Below are positions 1-7,224 of a stretch of DNA of 8,771 nt, in pieces. The notes beneath the pieces are model-generated. The model did not search any database. It saw only the letters and a list, made by a program, of their open reading frames with translations, and was not told where the DNA came from. The stretch lies in assembly GCA_014804495.1 (NCBI GenBank), contig JAAUZS010000078.1:1-8771 (forward strand). Direction: 5' to 3'. The translations under genes were made by a program, and so were the position numbers. Source of the DNA: Lachnospiraceae bacterium. Lineage in GTDB: Bacteria; Bacillota; Clostridia; Lachnospirales; Lachnospiraceae. Each line of letters begins with the position of its first letter. Position 1 is the stretch's first letter.

Positions 1-19
1 AAGAATAGTATAAGGAGCA

Positions 20-61
20 GGGAGTGTTAAAACTAAGCAACTTTGGTTTTGGCACTCTTTT
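20..61 (+). terminator. Rho-independent terminator of a plus-strand gene outside the window
   Basis: Positions 20-37 can pair with 42-59 around a 4-base CAAC loop. The core 22-33/46-57 is continuous apart from two T-G pairs, and TTTTAT follows it. Several pairs are G-U wobbles only in the plus-strand RNA and would be A-C mismatches in the minus-strand RNA. The structure therefore serves a plus-strand transcript entering from the left, and that gene converges on metA. Confidence 0.75.
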
Positions 62-88
62 ATACCCCATTTTTCTATCTAATTATGT

Positions 89-127
89 AAAAAAATAAAG
101 AGTTTTATAAAATGGTTATAATTCTTT
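89..127 (-). terminator. Possible weak terminator of metA
   Basis: Read on the minus strand, AAAGA (127-123) can pair with TCTTT (101-97), with an inner TATAA/TTATA pairing. A run of seven T (positions 95-89 on the minus strand) follows. The stem is all AT with an internal loop, so it is weak. It is the only terminator-like structure I find in the 177 bases after the metA stop. Confidence 0.35.
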
Positions 128-177
128 TAAAAACATATAATGATGAAAATGTTGTAAAATAAGGAATAAAACAAATG

Positions 178-1095
178 TTATTCAATCTCCTTCACATCAT
201 ACGGCGTAGTCTGATACACATAATAATTGAGCCAGTTTGAATAAAGAAGTTGTCCGGTGGAACGCCAGTTTACAATTGGCGTTTTATTCGGATCATCATC
301 CGGAAAGTAGTTGCAGGGAATCTTAGGATTTAAGCCCTTTTCCAAATCCCTGTAGTATTCTTTAGCAAGAGTATCGGAATCATACTCAGGATGACAGGTA
401 ATGAAAAAATGGCGGCTGTCGGTAGTTTTAACAATTGTTACGCCTGCTTCGTCTGACACTGCCATAAGTTCCAATTCGGGAACGGATGTTATTTTTGCGG
501 CATCAATTCCCATAGCACGTGACTGAGGTGCATAGAAGATATCATCAAATCCGCGGAATAGCGGAGAGGTCTTTTTTAATACTTTGTGGGCATAAACGCC
601 GGATAATTTTTCATCCATGTCATAGCGCTCAAGTCCGTAAAAATGATAAAGACCTGCAAAAGCGCCCCAGCATAGGTGCAGAGTACAATGCACATGTGTT
701 TTGCCCCAATCCATGATGGTGCATAATTCTTCCCAATAAGTGACATCCTCGAACCTGACATAATCAAGCGGTGCACCGGTTATAATCATACCGTCGAATT
801 TGCGGTCCTTTATCTTATCAAAGGTTGTATAGAAGGATTCCAAATGATTAGAATCAGTATGCTGCGGAATATAGCTTGCTGTCTGCAGGAATTCCACCGA
901 CACCTGTAACGGGGTATTGGAAAGCTTACGAAGAAGCTGGGTTTCCGTAACAATTTTGGTCGGCATAAGATTTAAGATAAGGACGTTCAATGGGCGGATA
1001 TCCTGATGGATTGCCCGATGTTCTGTCATTACAAAAATGTTTTCGCCTTCTAATGTTGCCCTTGCGGGAAGTGAATCCTGAATTCTGATAGGCAT
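178..1095 (-). CDS. metA: Homoserine O-acyltransferase (MetA family)
   Basis: This cytoplasmic enzyme transfers an acyl group from acetyl-CoA or succinyl-CoA to the homoserine hydroxyl, the first committed step of methionine synthesis. The 305 residues align without gaps to E. coli MetA over at least the first 140 residues. Visible residues are catalytic Cys142 (in LCWGAFAG), His235 and Glu237 (in CHPEYD), Arg249 and Lys47. Position 111, which sets acyl-CoA choice (Gly for succinyl, Glu for acetyl), is Asp here. Acetyl-CoA seems more likely but is not certain. The usual CWGAQAG is CWGAFAG. I start at 1095 because GGAG lies 7 bases before that ATG; the ATG at 1101 is only 2-3 bases from it, and family members begin MPIR. 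The gene appears monocistronic, and its leader of about 30 bases leaves no room for a riboswitch. Confidence 0.95.
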   Translation of the reverse strand: MPIRIQDSLPARATLEGENIFVMTEHRAIHQDIRPLNVLILNLMPTKIVTETQLLRKLSNTPLQVSVEFLQTASYIPQHTDSNHLESFYTTFDKIKDRKFDGMIITGAPLDYVRFEDVTYWEELCTIMDWGKTHVHCTLHLCWGAFAGLYHFYGLERYDMDEKLSGVYAHKVLKKTSPLFRGFDDIFYAPQSRAMGIDAAKITSVPELELMAVSDEAGVTIVKTTDSRHFFITCHPEYDSDTLAKEYYRDLEKGLNPKIPCNYFPDDDPNKTPIVNWRSTGQLLYSNWLNYYVYQTTPYDVKEIE

Positions 1096-1132
1096 GATCA
1101 TTCTCCGTTCTGATACAGTTTATGCTTTTTTT

Positions 1133-1161
1133 ACAATAACATAAAATATGATATTCTGCAA
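1133..1161 (-). promoter_or_regulatory. Predicted metA promoter
   Basis: On the minus strand, TTGCAG (1161-1156) and TATTGT (1138-1133) are separated by 17 bases. The predicted transcript start is near 1126, about 30 bases before the metA ATG. The -35 box lies in the left half of the palindrome at 1157-1168. Confidence 0.5.
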
Positions 1162-1168
1162 GCTTGCA
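1157..1168. promoter_or_regulatory. 12-bp palindrome shared by two divergent -35 boxes
   Basis: TGCAAGCTTGCA is perfectly self-complementary. It covers most of both the metA -35 box and the -35 box of the plus-strand small-gene unit. The site is either a repressor/activator operator or a by-product of two abutting -35 boxes that both contain TTGCA. Confidence 0.5.
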
Positions 1169-1192
1169 CATTTAAGTAAAAAGATATATAAT
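1164..1192 (+). promoter_or_regulatory. Predicted promoter of the two small genes
   Basis: TTGCAC (1164-1169) and a perfect TATAAT (1187-1192) are separated by 17 bases. The predicted start is near 1199, giving a leader of about 40 bases before the ATG at 1239. Among the candidate promoters here it is one of the closest to the housekeeping consensus. Confidence 0.7.
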
Positions 1193-1238
1193 TAATAAAG
1201 CTAAATTTTTTAGACAGAAATTTTTATGAGGTAAAAAA

Positions 1239-1529
1239 ATGGAAACAGCATATCAAAAAGTCAAAGTACACAATGAAATGGAATGGTGTCAGGTTTCTGA
1301 CATGGAGACCAAAAAGAACATCGAGAAGCTTTTGCTCAAAAGCCGGGTATCATATTATGTGAAATGGGAAAAACCCAAACTTTTCTCCAGTGATAAATTC
1401 GGCACCTGTATATTCTGCGTAAATCAGTTGCAGAAGGATATTGCAGATGATGCTATACAACCATTGCTTGAGGATGACAATGTAAAAATAAAATTTATAA
1501 ACCGTAAACTCGACAAATATTTTTATTGA
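1239..1529 (+). CDS. Small cytoplasmic protein of unknown function
   Basis: I do not recognise this 96-residue protein with certainty. It has no signal peptide or membrane segment, is rich in Lys, and has three Cys (residues 17, 57 and 60; the last two form CIFC). The order of a beta strand near residue 17, a helix with a LLLKS segment (about 24-35), a strand SYYVKW, and a later CIFCVNQLQKD strand-helix resembles DUF2007-type putative signal-transducing proteins, but this is a fold guess. TGAGGT at 1227-1232 supports the start, and a strong promoter lies 47 bases upstream. It is first in a unit with the small Cys-rich gene 18 bases downstream, so the two are probably cotranscribed. Confidence 0.8.
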   Translation: METAYQKVKVHNEMEWCQVSDMETKKNIEKLLLKSRVSYYVKWEKPKLFSSDKFGTCIFCVNQLQKDIADDAIQPLLEDDNVKIKFINRKLDKYFY

Positions 1530-1547
1530 TGGAGCATAGTTATTAAA

Positions 1548-1724
1548 ATGTGCAGTAATTGTGATACATGCAGTAATTATGTTTATGATGAAGATTATGA
1601 ATGTTATGTCTGCATGGTAGATTTGGACGAAGATGATATGAGCCGTTTTTTAAGCGGCGGAAGTTTTGAATGTTCATTCTATCAGTTAGATGATGAATAC
1701 AGAATAGTAAGAAAGCAGATGTAG
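1548..1724 (+). CDS. Small Cys-rich acidic protein, DUF6472-like
   Basis: This 58-residue protein has six Cys: C2, C5 and C8 (CSNCDTC), C19 and C22 (CYVC), and C42. A metal site, probably zinc, is plausible. The acidic middle (LDEDDM) and the ending DEYRIVRKQM match what I recall of the DUF6472 family of Lachnospiraceae; the assignment is from memory. Its function is unknown. The best Shine-Dalgarno, GGAG at 1531-1534, is 13 bases from the ATG, which is unusually far. Upstream in frame there is a stop at 1527 and no better start, so translation may be coupled to the preceding gene. The last codons form one arm of the shared terminator. Confidence 0.85.
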   Translation: MCSNCDTCSNYVYDEDYECYVCMVDLDEDDMSRFLSGGSFECSFYQLDDEYRIVRKQM

Positions 1725-1747
1725 CCTACCGGCTACTCTGCTTTTTT
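1712..1747. terminator. Shared terminator hairpin between convergent genes
   Basis: AAAGCAGA (1712-1719) pairs with TCTGCTTT (1737-1744) and GTAGCC (1721-1726) with GGCTAC (1731-1736). The loop is TACC and one T (1720) is bulged. A run of six T (1742-1747) makes it a good plus-strand terminator. On the minus strand TTTCTTA follows the stem, so termination there is likely but weaker. Both stop codons (TAG at 1722-1724 plus, 1735-1733 minus) lie in the stem. Confidence 0.75.
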
Positions 1748-4700
1748 CAAATTCTTCTGTGCTGTGGACAGCATCAGTTTAATTCTGTTCAACTGATTGA
1801 CCTCACTTGCTCCGGGGTCATAGTCAATAGCGACAATATTGGAAAGCGGATATTGTTTCCTTAATTCTTTAATTACTCCTTTTCCTACAACATGATTTGG
1901 CAGACACGCAAACGGCTGTGCGCAGACTATATTGTTGACACCGCTGTGAATCAGTTCGACCATTTCACCGGTCAGAAACCAGCCTTCACCCGTCTGATTA
2001 CCGATATTTACTATAGGTTTGGCATAATCTACCAGACTGTAAATACTTGCGGGCGGCTCAAAATGTCTGCTTTTTCTAAAAGCCTTAGAAGCGCTTCCGC
2101 GAAGTTTCTCGACTGCCCATATTCCAAGACTGCAAAATGCAGCAGCTTTCTTGGAAGTGCCCAGGTTCTCTGCTTTGTAAACCTGATTGTAGAAGCAATA
2201 GAGCATAAAATCAAGTAAATCAGGAACGACAGCTTCCGCTCCTTCAGACTCAAGAAGTTCAACCAGATAATTGTTGGCTGCGGGAGCATATTTTACAAGT
2301 ATTTCTCCTACTATGCCGACACGCGGTTTTTTCTCGTCGGTGATTGGTATTTCATCAAAATCCTTAATCATCTGGCGGCACATCTTACAGAAGGTAAAAT
2401 AATTCATGTGCTTTCCTGAAACAAATTCACGGCATTTTTCAAGCCATTTCTGATGAACGGCTTCAACAGAGCCCGGTTCTTTTTCGTAAGGGCGCATCCG
2501 ATAGACACAGCGCATAAAGATATCGCCGAAAACGGCGCCGTAAGCAGCGCGCATTAACATATCCGCGTTAAGATGGAAGCCCGGATTGCTTTCGAGTCCG
2601 GCGAGGCTTAATGAGATGACGGGAACTTGCTGCATTCCCGCTTTCGCTAAAGCCCTTCTGATAAAGCCGATATAATTAGTGGCACGGCAGCCACCGCCGG
2701 TCTGCGTTATAATAACAGCTGTTTTGTTTATATCATATTTACCTGAAAGCAGTGCCTCCATAATCTGACCTACTACCATGAGAGAAGGATAACACGCGTC
2801 ATTATTTACATATTTCAACCCTACATCGACTGCACGACGGTTGTCGTTGCCAAGAACTTCAAAATGATAACCACATGCACTGAAGGCAGGCTGCAGTATA
2901 TCGAAGTGGATTGGAGACATCTGTGGGCAGAGAATCGTATAATCTTTTCGCATTTCTTCCGTAAAGATAACTCTTTCAAAAGCGCTGGAATTGATTTTTC
3001 TATTTTTTTGCTTCTGTTCTCTGACTTTGATTGCGGAGAGAAGAGAGCGGATACGGATTCTGGCAGCGCCCAGATTATTGACCTCGTCAATCTTAAGGCA
3101 GGTGTAAATTTTATCTGAACCCGATAAAATATCATTAACCTGATCTGTTGTAACGGCATCCAGGCCACATCCAAAGGAATTAAGCTGAATTAAGTCCAAA
3201 TCTTCCCTTGTTTTCACAAAACTTGCCGCAGCGTATAATCTGGAGTGATACATCCACTGGTCTGATACGATAAGCGGTCTTTCGGGAAGAGCAAGGTGGG
3301 AAACCGAATCCTCCGTCAATACTGCAATATCATAGGAATTAATCAATTCAGGTATACCATGATTGATTTCCGGGTCGATATGATAAGGGCGGCCGGCAAG
3401 CACGATACCGCGTTTATTGTTCTTTTCCATATAGAAAAGAGTTTCCTCACCTTTTTTTTGCATATCGATTCTTGCTTTTTCCAATTCTTCCCATGCTGCC
3501 TTACATGCATCCATAACATCTGTTATTGGAAGCTCGTTAAATTCTTTAGTCAGAGCTTCCGTAACGGTCTTTAAATCCCTGAAAGACATGAATGGATTGC
3601 GGAATATGATTTCGCCGCGTCCGATTTCTTCTACGTTATTCTTGATATTTTCAGAATATGAGGTGACAATCGGACAATTGTAATGGTTGTTGGCGTCTTT
3701 AAATTCGTCACGCTCATAAAATAATGCGGGATAGAATATAAAATCAACACCCTGTTTTATCAGCCATGTCACATGACCGTGGGCAAGCTTCGCAGGATAG
3801 CATTCGGACTCGCTGGGAATAGATTCAATGCCGAGCTCATAAATTTTACGGTTGGAAACCGGAGAGAGTACGACACGGTATTTCAGTCTGGTAAAAAAAG
3901 TGAACCAGAACGGATAATTCTCATACATATTCAGAACTCTCGGTATTCCTACACTTCCTCTTACAGCTTCATCGGCCGGAAGCGGTTCATATGTAAAGAT
4001 ACGTTTGAGTTTATAGTCAAAAAGGTTGGGAACACCGTTTTCATTCTTAGCCTTTCCGATACCTCTTTCACAGCGGTTGCCGGATATATACTGGCGTCCG
4101 CCTGTAAATTTATTGATTGTAAGACGGCAGTTATTCGTACAACCCTTGCATTTAGCCATACTTGTTTCAAACTGTAGAGAATTGATTTTCTCAATGTCAA
4201 GCATTGTGGTCTTATAGCCTTCGGTATAGTTTGCCCTTGCAATCAGGGCAGCGCCGAAAGCACCCATGATACCTGCAATATCAGGGCGTATTACCTCACA
4301 GTCTGCAATCTTTTCAAAGCTGCGAAGAACTGCATCATTATAAAAAGTACCGCCCTGCACGACTATATTTTGGCCAAGCTCGGAAGCGTCAGATACTTTA
4401 ATAACTTTAAATAAGGCATTTTTAATGACAGAATAAGCAAGCCCTGCGGAAATGTCGGAAACGTCGGCGCCTTCTTTTTGAGCTTGTTTTACCTTAGAAT
4501 TCATAAATACGGTACAACGGGTACCCAAGTCAATCGGATGGGCAGCGAACAGTGCGGCATTTGCAAAATCCTGAACACTGTAATTTAAGGATTTGGCAAA
4601 TGTCTCAATAAATGAGCCGCAGCCGGAGGAGCATGCCTCGTTAAGCTGTACGCTGTCAACCGTCTGGTTTTTGATTTTGATACATTTCATGTCCTGACCG

Positions 4701-5968
4701 CCGATATCAAGAATGCAATCTACCTCAGGATTAAAAAAAGCGGCAGCATTGTAATGCGCAACTGTTTCAACCTCTCCGTCATCCAGTAAAAATGCAGCCT
4801 TCATAAGCGCTTCTCCATATCCTGTGGAACAGGAGCGGACGATGGATGCTCCTTTGGGAAGCAGGGAATATATTTCTTTAATTGAGCGCATTGCTGTTTT
4901 TAGAGGACTACCGTCATTGCTGCTGTAGAAAGAATAGAGCAAAGAACCGTCTTCGCTGACAAGGGCTGCTTTGGTCGTAGTGCTTCCAGCGTCAATACCT
5001 AAGAAGCATTTTCCCTGATAGGAAGCTAAATCAGCGGTTTTGACATGGTGAAGGGAATGTCTCTTATTAAAAGAGTCATATTCTTTCTTGGAAACGAACA
5101 AAGGCTCCATACGTTCTACTTCAAATTCCATTTTGATATCGGAAGACAGTTTATCCACCATTTCCTGCATAGTATAACAAATGTTATCTTTAGCGTTTAA
5201 TGCAGAACCGATTGCTGCGAAAAGGTGGGAGTTTTCCATATCAATAATATGCTCATCATCTAATTTCAGTGTTCGGATGAAACTTTGTTTTAACTCAGAC
5301 AAAAAATGCAGTGGACCGCCAAGAAAAGCAACATGCCCGCGAATCGGTTTACCACATGCAAGACCGCTGATTGTCTGATTGACTACTGCCTGAAAGATAG
5401 AGGCCGATAAGTCCTCTTTGGTCGCGCCTTCATTGATCAGAGGCTGGATGTCTGATTTAGCGAATACGCCGCATCTGGCTGCAATAGTATAGAGAGAATG
5501 GTAATTTTTCGCATATTCATTTAAACCTTGTGCATCTGTCTGCAACAGGGAAGCCATCTGATCTATGAATGAGCCGGTACCGCCGGCACATATGCCGTTC
5601 ATTCGCTGCTCAACATTACCGCCTTCAAAATATATGATTTTGGCATCTTCTCCGCCCAGCTCAATCGCTACATCGGTGATAGGAGCAAATTCCTGAAGTG
5701 ATGTGGACACGGCAATTACTTCCTGCACAAAGGGTACTTTTAAATGGTTGGCAAGAGTAAGACCTCCTGAGCCTGTAATCATTGGGTGCAGTGAAATGTT
5801 TCCGAGTTCTTTATATGCGCATTGCAGCAAATCGGATAAAGTTTCTTTAATATTGGCAAAATGTCTTTTATAATCAGAAAAGAGAATCTGATGTTTATCA
5901 TTCAGAATCGCTATCTTGACAGTAGTTGAACCTATATCAATACCTAGAGTATACTGTGCCTGATTCAT
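1733..5968 (-). CDS. Double acyl-CoA dehydratase activase fused to DUF2229/HgdB-like domains
   Basis: This 1411-residue protein belongs to the activator family of 2-hydroxyacyl-CoA dehydratases, which hydrolyse ATP to push one electron to very low potential. Domain 1 (about 5-265) has the ATP motifs [10 protein letters not shown] (9-18) and ELGGEDAK, and the cluster residues C127 and C166, the same numbers as in Acidaminococcus HgdC. Domain 2 (about 320-575) repeats them: [10 protein letters not shown] (324-333), DIGGQDMK, C446 and C485. A Cys set C607/C610/C614/C633 follows, then DUF2229-type sequence (about 670-800, C723). The C-terminal HgdB-like part (about 1008-1380) has conserved-looking C1014, C1059, C1094 and C1355. 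The ATG has GGAG 11 bases upstream. No separate dehydratase genes lie nearby, so the substrate cannot be named. The reading frame is intact and the size is usual for this clostridial family. Confidence 0.93.
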   Translation of the reverse strand: MNQAQYTLGIDIGSTTVKIAILNDKHQILFSDYKRHFANIKETLSDLLQCAYKELGNISLHPMITGSGGLTLANHLKVPFVQEVIAVSTSLQEFAPITDVAIELGGEDAKIIYFEGGNVEQRMNGICAGGTGSFIDQMASLLQTDAQGLNEYAKNYHSLYTIAARCGVFAKSDIQPLINEGATKEDLSASIFQAVVNQTISGLACGKPIRGHVAFLGGPLHFLSELKQSFIRTLKLDDEHIIDMENSHLFAAIGSALNAKDNICYTMQEMVDKLSSDIKMEFEVERMEPLFVSKKEYDSFNKRHSLHHVKTADLASYQGKCFLGIDAGSTTTKAALVSEDGSLLYSFYSSNDGSPLKTAMRSIKEIYSLLPKGASIVRSCSTGYGEALMKAAFLLDDGEVETVAHYNAAAFFNPEVDCILDIGGQDMKCIKIKNQTVDSVQLNEACSSGCGSFIETFAKSLNYSVQDFANAALFAAHPIDLGTRCTVFMNSKVKQAQKEGADVSDISAGLAYSVIKNALFKVIKVSDASELGQNIVVQGGTFYNDAVLRSFEKIADCEVIRPDIAGIMGAFGAALIARANYTEGYKTTMLDIEKINSLQFETSMAKCKGCTNNCRLTINKFTGGRQYISGNRCERGIGKAKNENGVPNLFDYKLKRIFTYEPLPADEAVRGSVGIPRVLNMYENYPFWFTFFTRLKYRVVLSPVSNRKIYELGIESIPSESECYPAKLAHGHVTWLIKQGVDFIFYPALFYERDEFKDANNHYNCPIVTSYSENIKNNVEEIGRGEIIFRNPFMSFRDLKTVTEALTKEFNELPITDVMDACKAAWEELEKARIDMQKKGEETLFYMEKNNKRGIVLAGRPYHIDPEINHGIPELINSYDIAVLTEDSVSHLALPERPLIVSDQWMYHSRLYAAASFVKTREDLDLIQLNSFGCGLDAVTTDQVNDILSGSDKIYTCLKIDEVNNLGAARIRIRSLLSAIKVREQKQKNRKINSSAFERVIFTEEMRKDYTILCPQMSPIHFDILQPAFSACGYHFEVLGNDNRRAVDVGLKYVNNDACYPSLMVVGQIMEALLSGKYDINKTAVIITQTGGGCRATNYIGFIRRALAKAGMQQVPVISLSLAGLESNPGFHLNADMLMRAAYGAVFGDIFMRCVYRMRPYEKEPGSVEAVHQKWLEKCREFVSGKHMNYFTFCKMCRQMIKDFDEIPITDEKKPRVGIVGEILVKYAPAANNYLVELLESEGAEAVVPDLLDFMLYCFYNQVYKAENLGTSKKAAAFCSLGIWAVEKLRGSASKAFRKSRHFEPPASIYSLVDYAKPIVNIGNQTGEGWFLTGEMVELIHSGVNNIVCAQPFACLPNHVVGKGVIKELRKQYPLSNIVAIDYDPGASEVNQLNRIKLMLSTAQKNLKKAE

Positions 5969-6031
5969 TCAGAATACCACTCCTTTATAATCTAAATACA
6001 TGTGTGTAACTGCATTGTGACATGCTTAGTC

Positions 6032-6060
6032 ATTATACGACACTAATTTTGAAAAAGCAA
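6032..6060 (-). promoter_or_regulatory. Predicted promoter of the activase gene
   Basis: On the minus strand, TTGCTT (6060-6055) and a perfect TATAAT (6037-6032) are separated by 17 bases. The predicted start is near 6025, giving a leader of about 57 bases. Only the TTG of the -35 box matches consensus, so activation by a factor is possible. Confidence 0.55.
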
Positions 6061-6070
6061 TCAACACTTT

Positions 6071-6104
6071 CTGAGAATTTTTGAGAATTTATGAAGAATT
6101 TGAG
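6071..6104. repeat. Three short tandem repeats upstream of the activase promoter
   Basis: TGAGAATTT occurs at 6072-6080 and 6082-6090, a 10-base period of one helical turn, with a degenerate third copy, TGAAGAATTTGAG, at 6092-6104. The array sits about 10 bases upstream of the activase -35 box and between the two divergent promoters. It could be an activator site or simply AT-rich upstream sequence. Confidence 0.45.
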
Positions 6105-6153
6105 ATGAAAATATTAAATTTTTATGTCTTGCCTTTATTTTGAAAGAGTGTCA

Positions 6154-6182
6154 TTTACTTTTAAAAACAGGAATGATAGAAT
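6154..6182 (+). promoter_or_regulatory. Predicted promoter of the pseudo-rhomboid operon
   Basis: TTTACT (6154-6159) and TAGAAT (6177-6182) are separated by 17 bases, with a TG extension (TGA at 6174-6176) before the -10 box. The predicted start is near 6189, giving a leader of about 108 bases that contains the whole hairpin at 6236-6279. Confidence 0.55.
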
Positions 6183-6235
6183 ATATTAAAAATTTAAGCA
6201 ATAAATGCCGCATATGGAAAATTTTATTATTAATA

Positions 6236-6291
6236 AAGGAACTGTGCATGACTAATATGTGCAAGATGTACAGTTCCTTAGATAAAGGAGC
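6236..6291 (+). promoter_or_regulatory. Leader hairpin with alternative Shine-Dalgarno pairing
   Basis: Positions 6236-6249 pair with 6266-6279 over 14 bp with a single G-U. The right arm can instead pair with the ribosome binding site: 6273-6279 with 6285-6291, seven pairs including one G-U, with loop AGATA. This would hide AAAGGAG (6284-6290). The left arm has another partner in the loop (6244-6249 with 6257-6262), which would release the right arm. No U tract follows, so it is not a plus-strand terminator. It matches no riboswitch class I know. Confidence 0.6.
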
Positions 6292-6297
6292 AGGATT

Positions 6298-7182
6298 ATG
6301 AGTTCATTTGAAAAGAAATTCGGAAAATATGCAATAAGAAACCTTTCCGTTGTATTAGTCATATGTTATGCAATAGGATATCTGATTGAAATAATGATAC
6401 CAAGTCTTCTTAATTATCTGACATTGAATCCCTATGCAATTCTGCATGGACAGATATGGAGGCTCGTGTCGTGGGTTTTGATTCCGCCGGAGGAGTCGAA
6501 TATTTTTTTCACTTTAATAATGTTGTATTTTTATTGTTCAATTGGAACGACTCTGGAAAGAACATGGGGAACTTACAGGTATAATGTTTATCTTTTCGGG
6601 GGAATGCTGTTTACGATAGCGGGAAGCTTTCTGTTAATGGGATACTGTTACTTCGCGCAGCCTGTTATCCCTTTCATGGGACGCATTCTGACGATTAACA
6701 CGCCATATGATTACTTCAACCTTATTTCAATGCTGTTCAGTACTTATTATATTAATATGTCGATTTTCCTTGGCTTTGCGGCAACATTCCCGGATCATTC
6801 GGTATTGTTGATGTTTATTATTCCGATTAAAGTAAAATGGCTTGGAGTTATTTATGGAGTAATGCTTTTCATTTCATTCCTGCAGGGAAGTATATATTCC
6901 AAGTTTGTTATTGCGGCATCGCTTATGAACTTTATTGTATTCTTTTTCACTTCAAGGAATATGATGCATCTTAATCCGAAACAGATACGGAGGCGGCAGG
7001 AATTCAAACGTGATGTCAGACGGGGAAGCAGCGGTATTACCAAGCATAAGTGCGCTATTTGCGGAAGGTCTGAGGTGGATAGTCCTGATATGCAGTTCAG
7101 GTTCTGCTCTAAATGTGATGGCAATTATGAATATTGTGAGGAACATTTATATACACATACGCATGTGAAGCGGCAGAGTTAA
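6298..7182 (+). CDS. Derlin-like pseudo-rhomboid membrane protein with C-terminal zinc-binding tail
   Basis: This 294-residue membrane protein has about six hydrophobic segments (roughly 14-35, 66-84, 95-117, 143-163, 168-197 and 203-217). The rhomboid/derlin landmarks are WRLVSWVL (54-61) and GTTLERTWG (83-91), the latter matching the family's LE...G loop. The protease residues are missing: INMSIFLGF (152-160) stands where GxSG belongs, and the last helix has no His. It is therefore probably not a protease but may bind or handle membrane proteins, as derlins do; that role is inferred. After a basic stretch (230-242), a cytoplasmic tail carries C252, C255, C270, C273 and C280 plus H283, H287 and H289, a likely zinc site. 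AGGAG lies 7 bases before the ATG. It is the first gene of a three-gene operon, and its leader can form the switch-like hairpin. Confidence 0.85.
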   Translation: MSSFEKKFGKYAIRNLSVVLVICYAIGYLIEIMIPSLLNYLTLNPYAILHGQIWRLVSWVLIPPEESNIFFTLIMLYFYCSIGTTLERTWGTYRYNVYLFGGMLFTIAGSFLLMGYCYFAQPVIPFMGRILTINTPYDYFNLISMLFSTYYINMSIFLGFAATFPDHSVLLMFIIPIKVKWLGVIYGVMLFISFLQGSIYSKFVIAASLMNFIVFFFTSRNMMHLNPKQIRRRQEFKRDVRRGSSGITKHKCAICGRSEVDSPDMQFRFCSKCDGNYEYCEEHLYTHTHVKRQS

Positions 7183-7224
7183 TTAGATTAATGATTGACA
7201 TTAAGCAAAAGGAGTAAAACAGGA

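Noticed and set aside
1096..1238. SAM riboswitch or T-box upstream of metA
   Set aside because: The predicted metA leader is only about 30 bases, and the divergent gene begins 143 bases away. No riboswitch-like stems or antiterminator motif are present.
2821..4242. Several open frames of 80-135 codons on both strands inside the activase gene
   Set aside because: They lie entirely within a strongly conserved coding frame, lack ribosome sites and have no recognisable domains, so they are shadow frames.
6236..6279. Transcription terminator before the pseudo-rhomboid gene
   Set aside because: No U run follows the stem on the plus strand, no gene upstream on that strand needs one, and the gene's own promoter lies upstream of the hairpin.
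6298..7182. Active rhomboid protease
   Set aside because: There is no GxSG motif and no His in the last membrane segment, so I call it a pseudo-rhomboid.
7195..7224. Earlier ATG start for the sigma-like gene
   Set aside because: It has no Shine-Dalgarno, and the GGAG at 7211-7214 is placed for the ATG at 7225.
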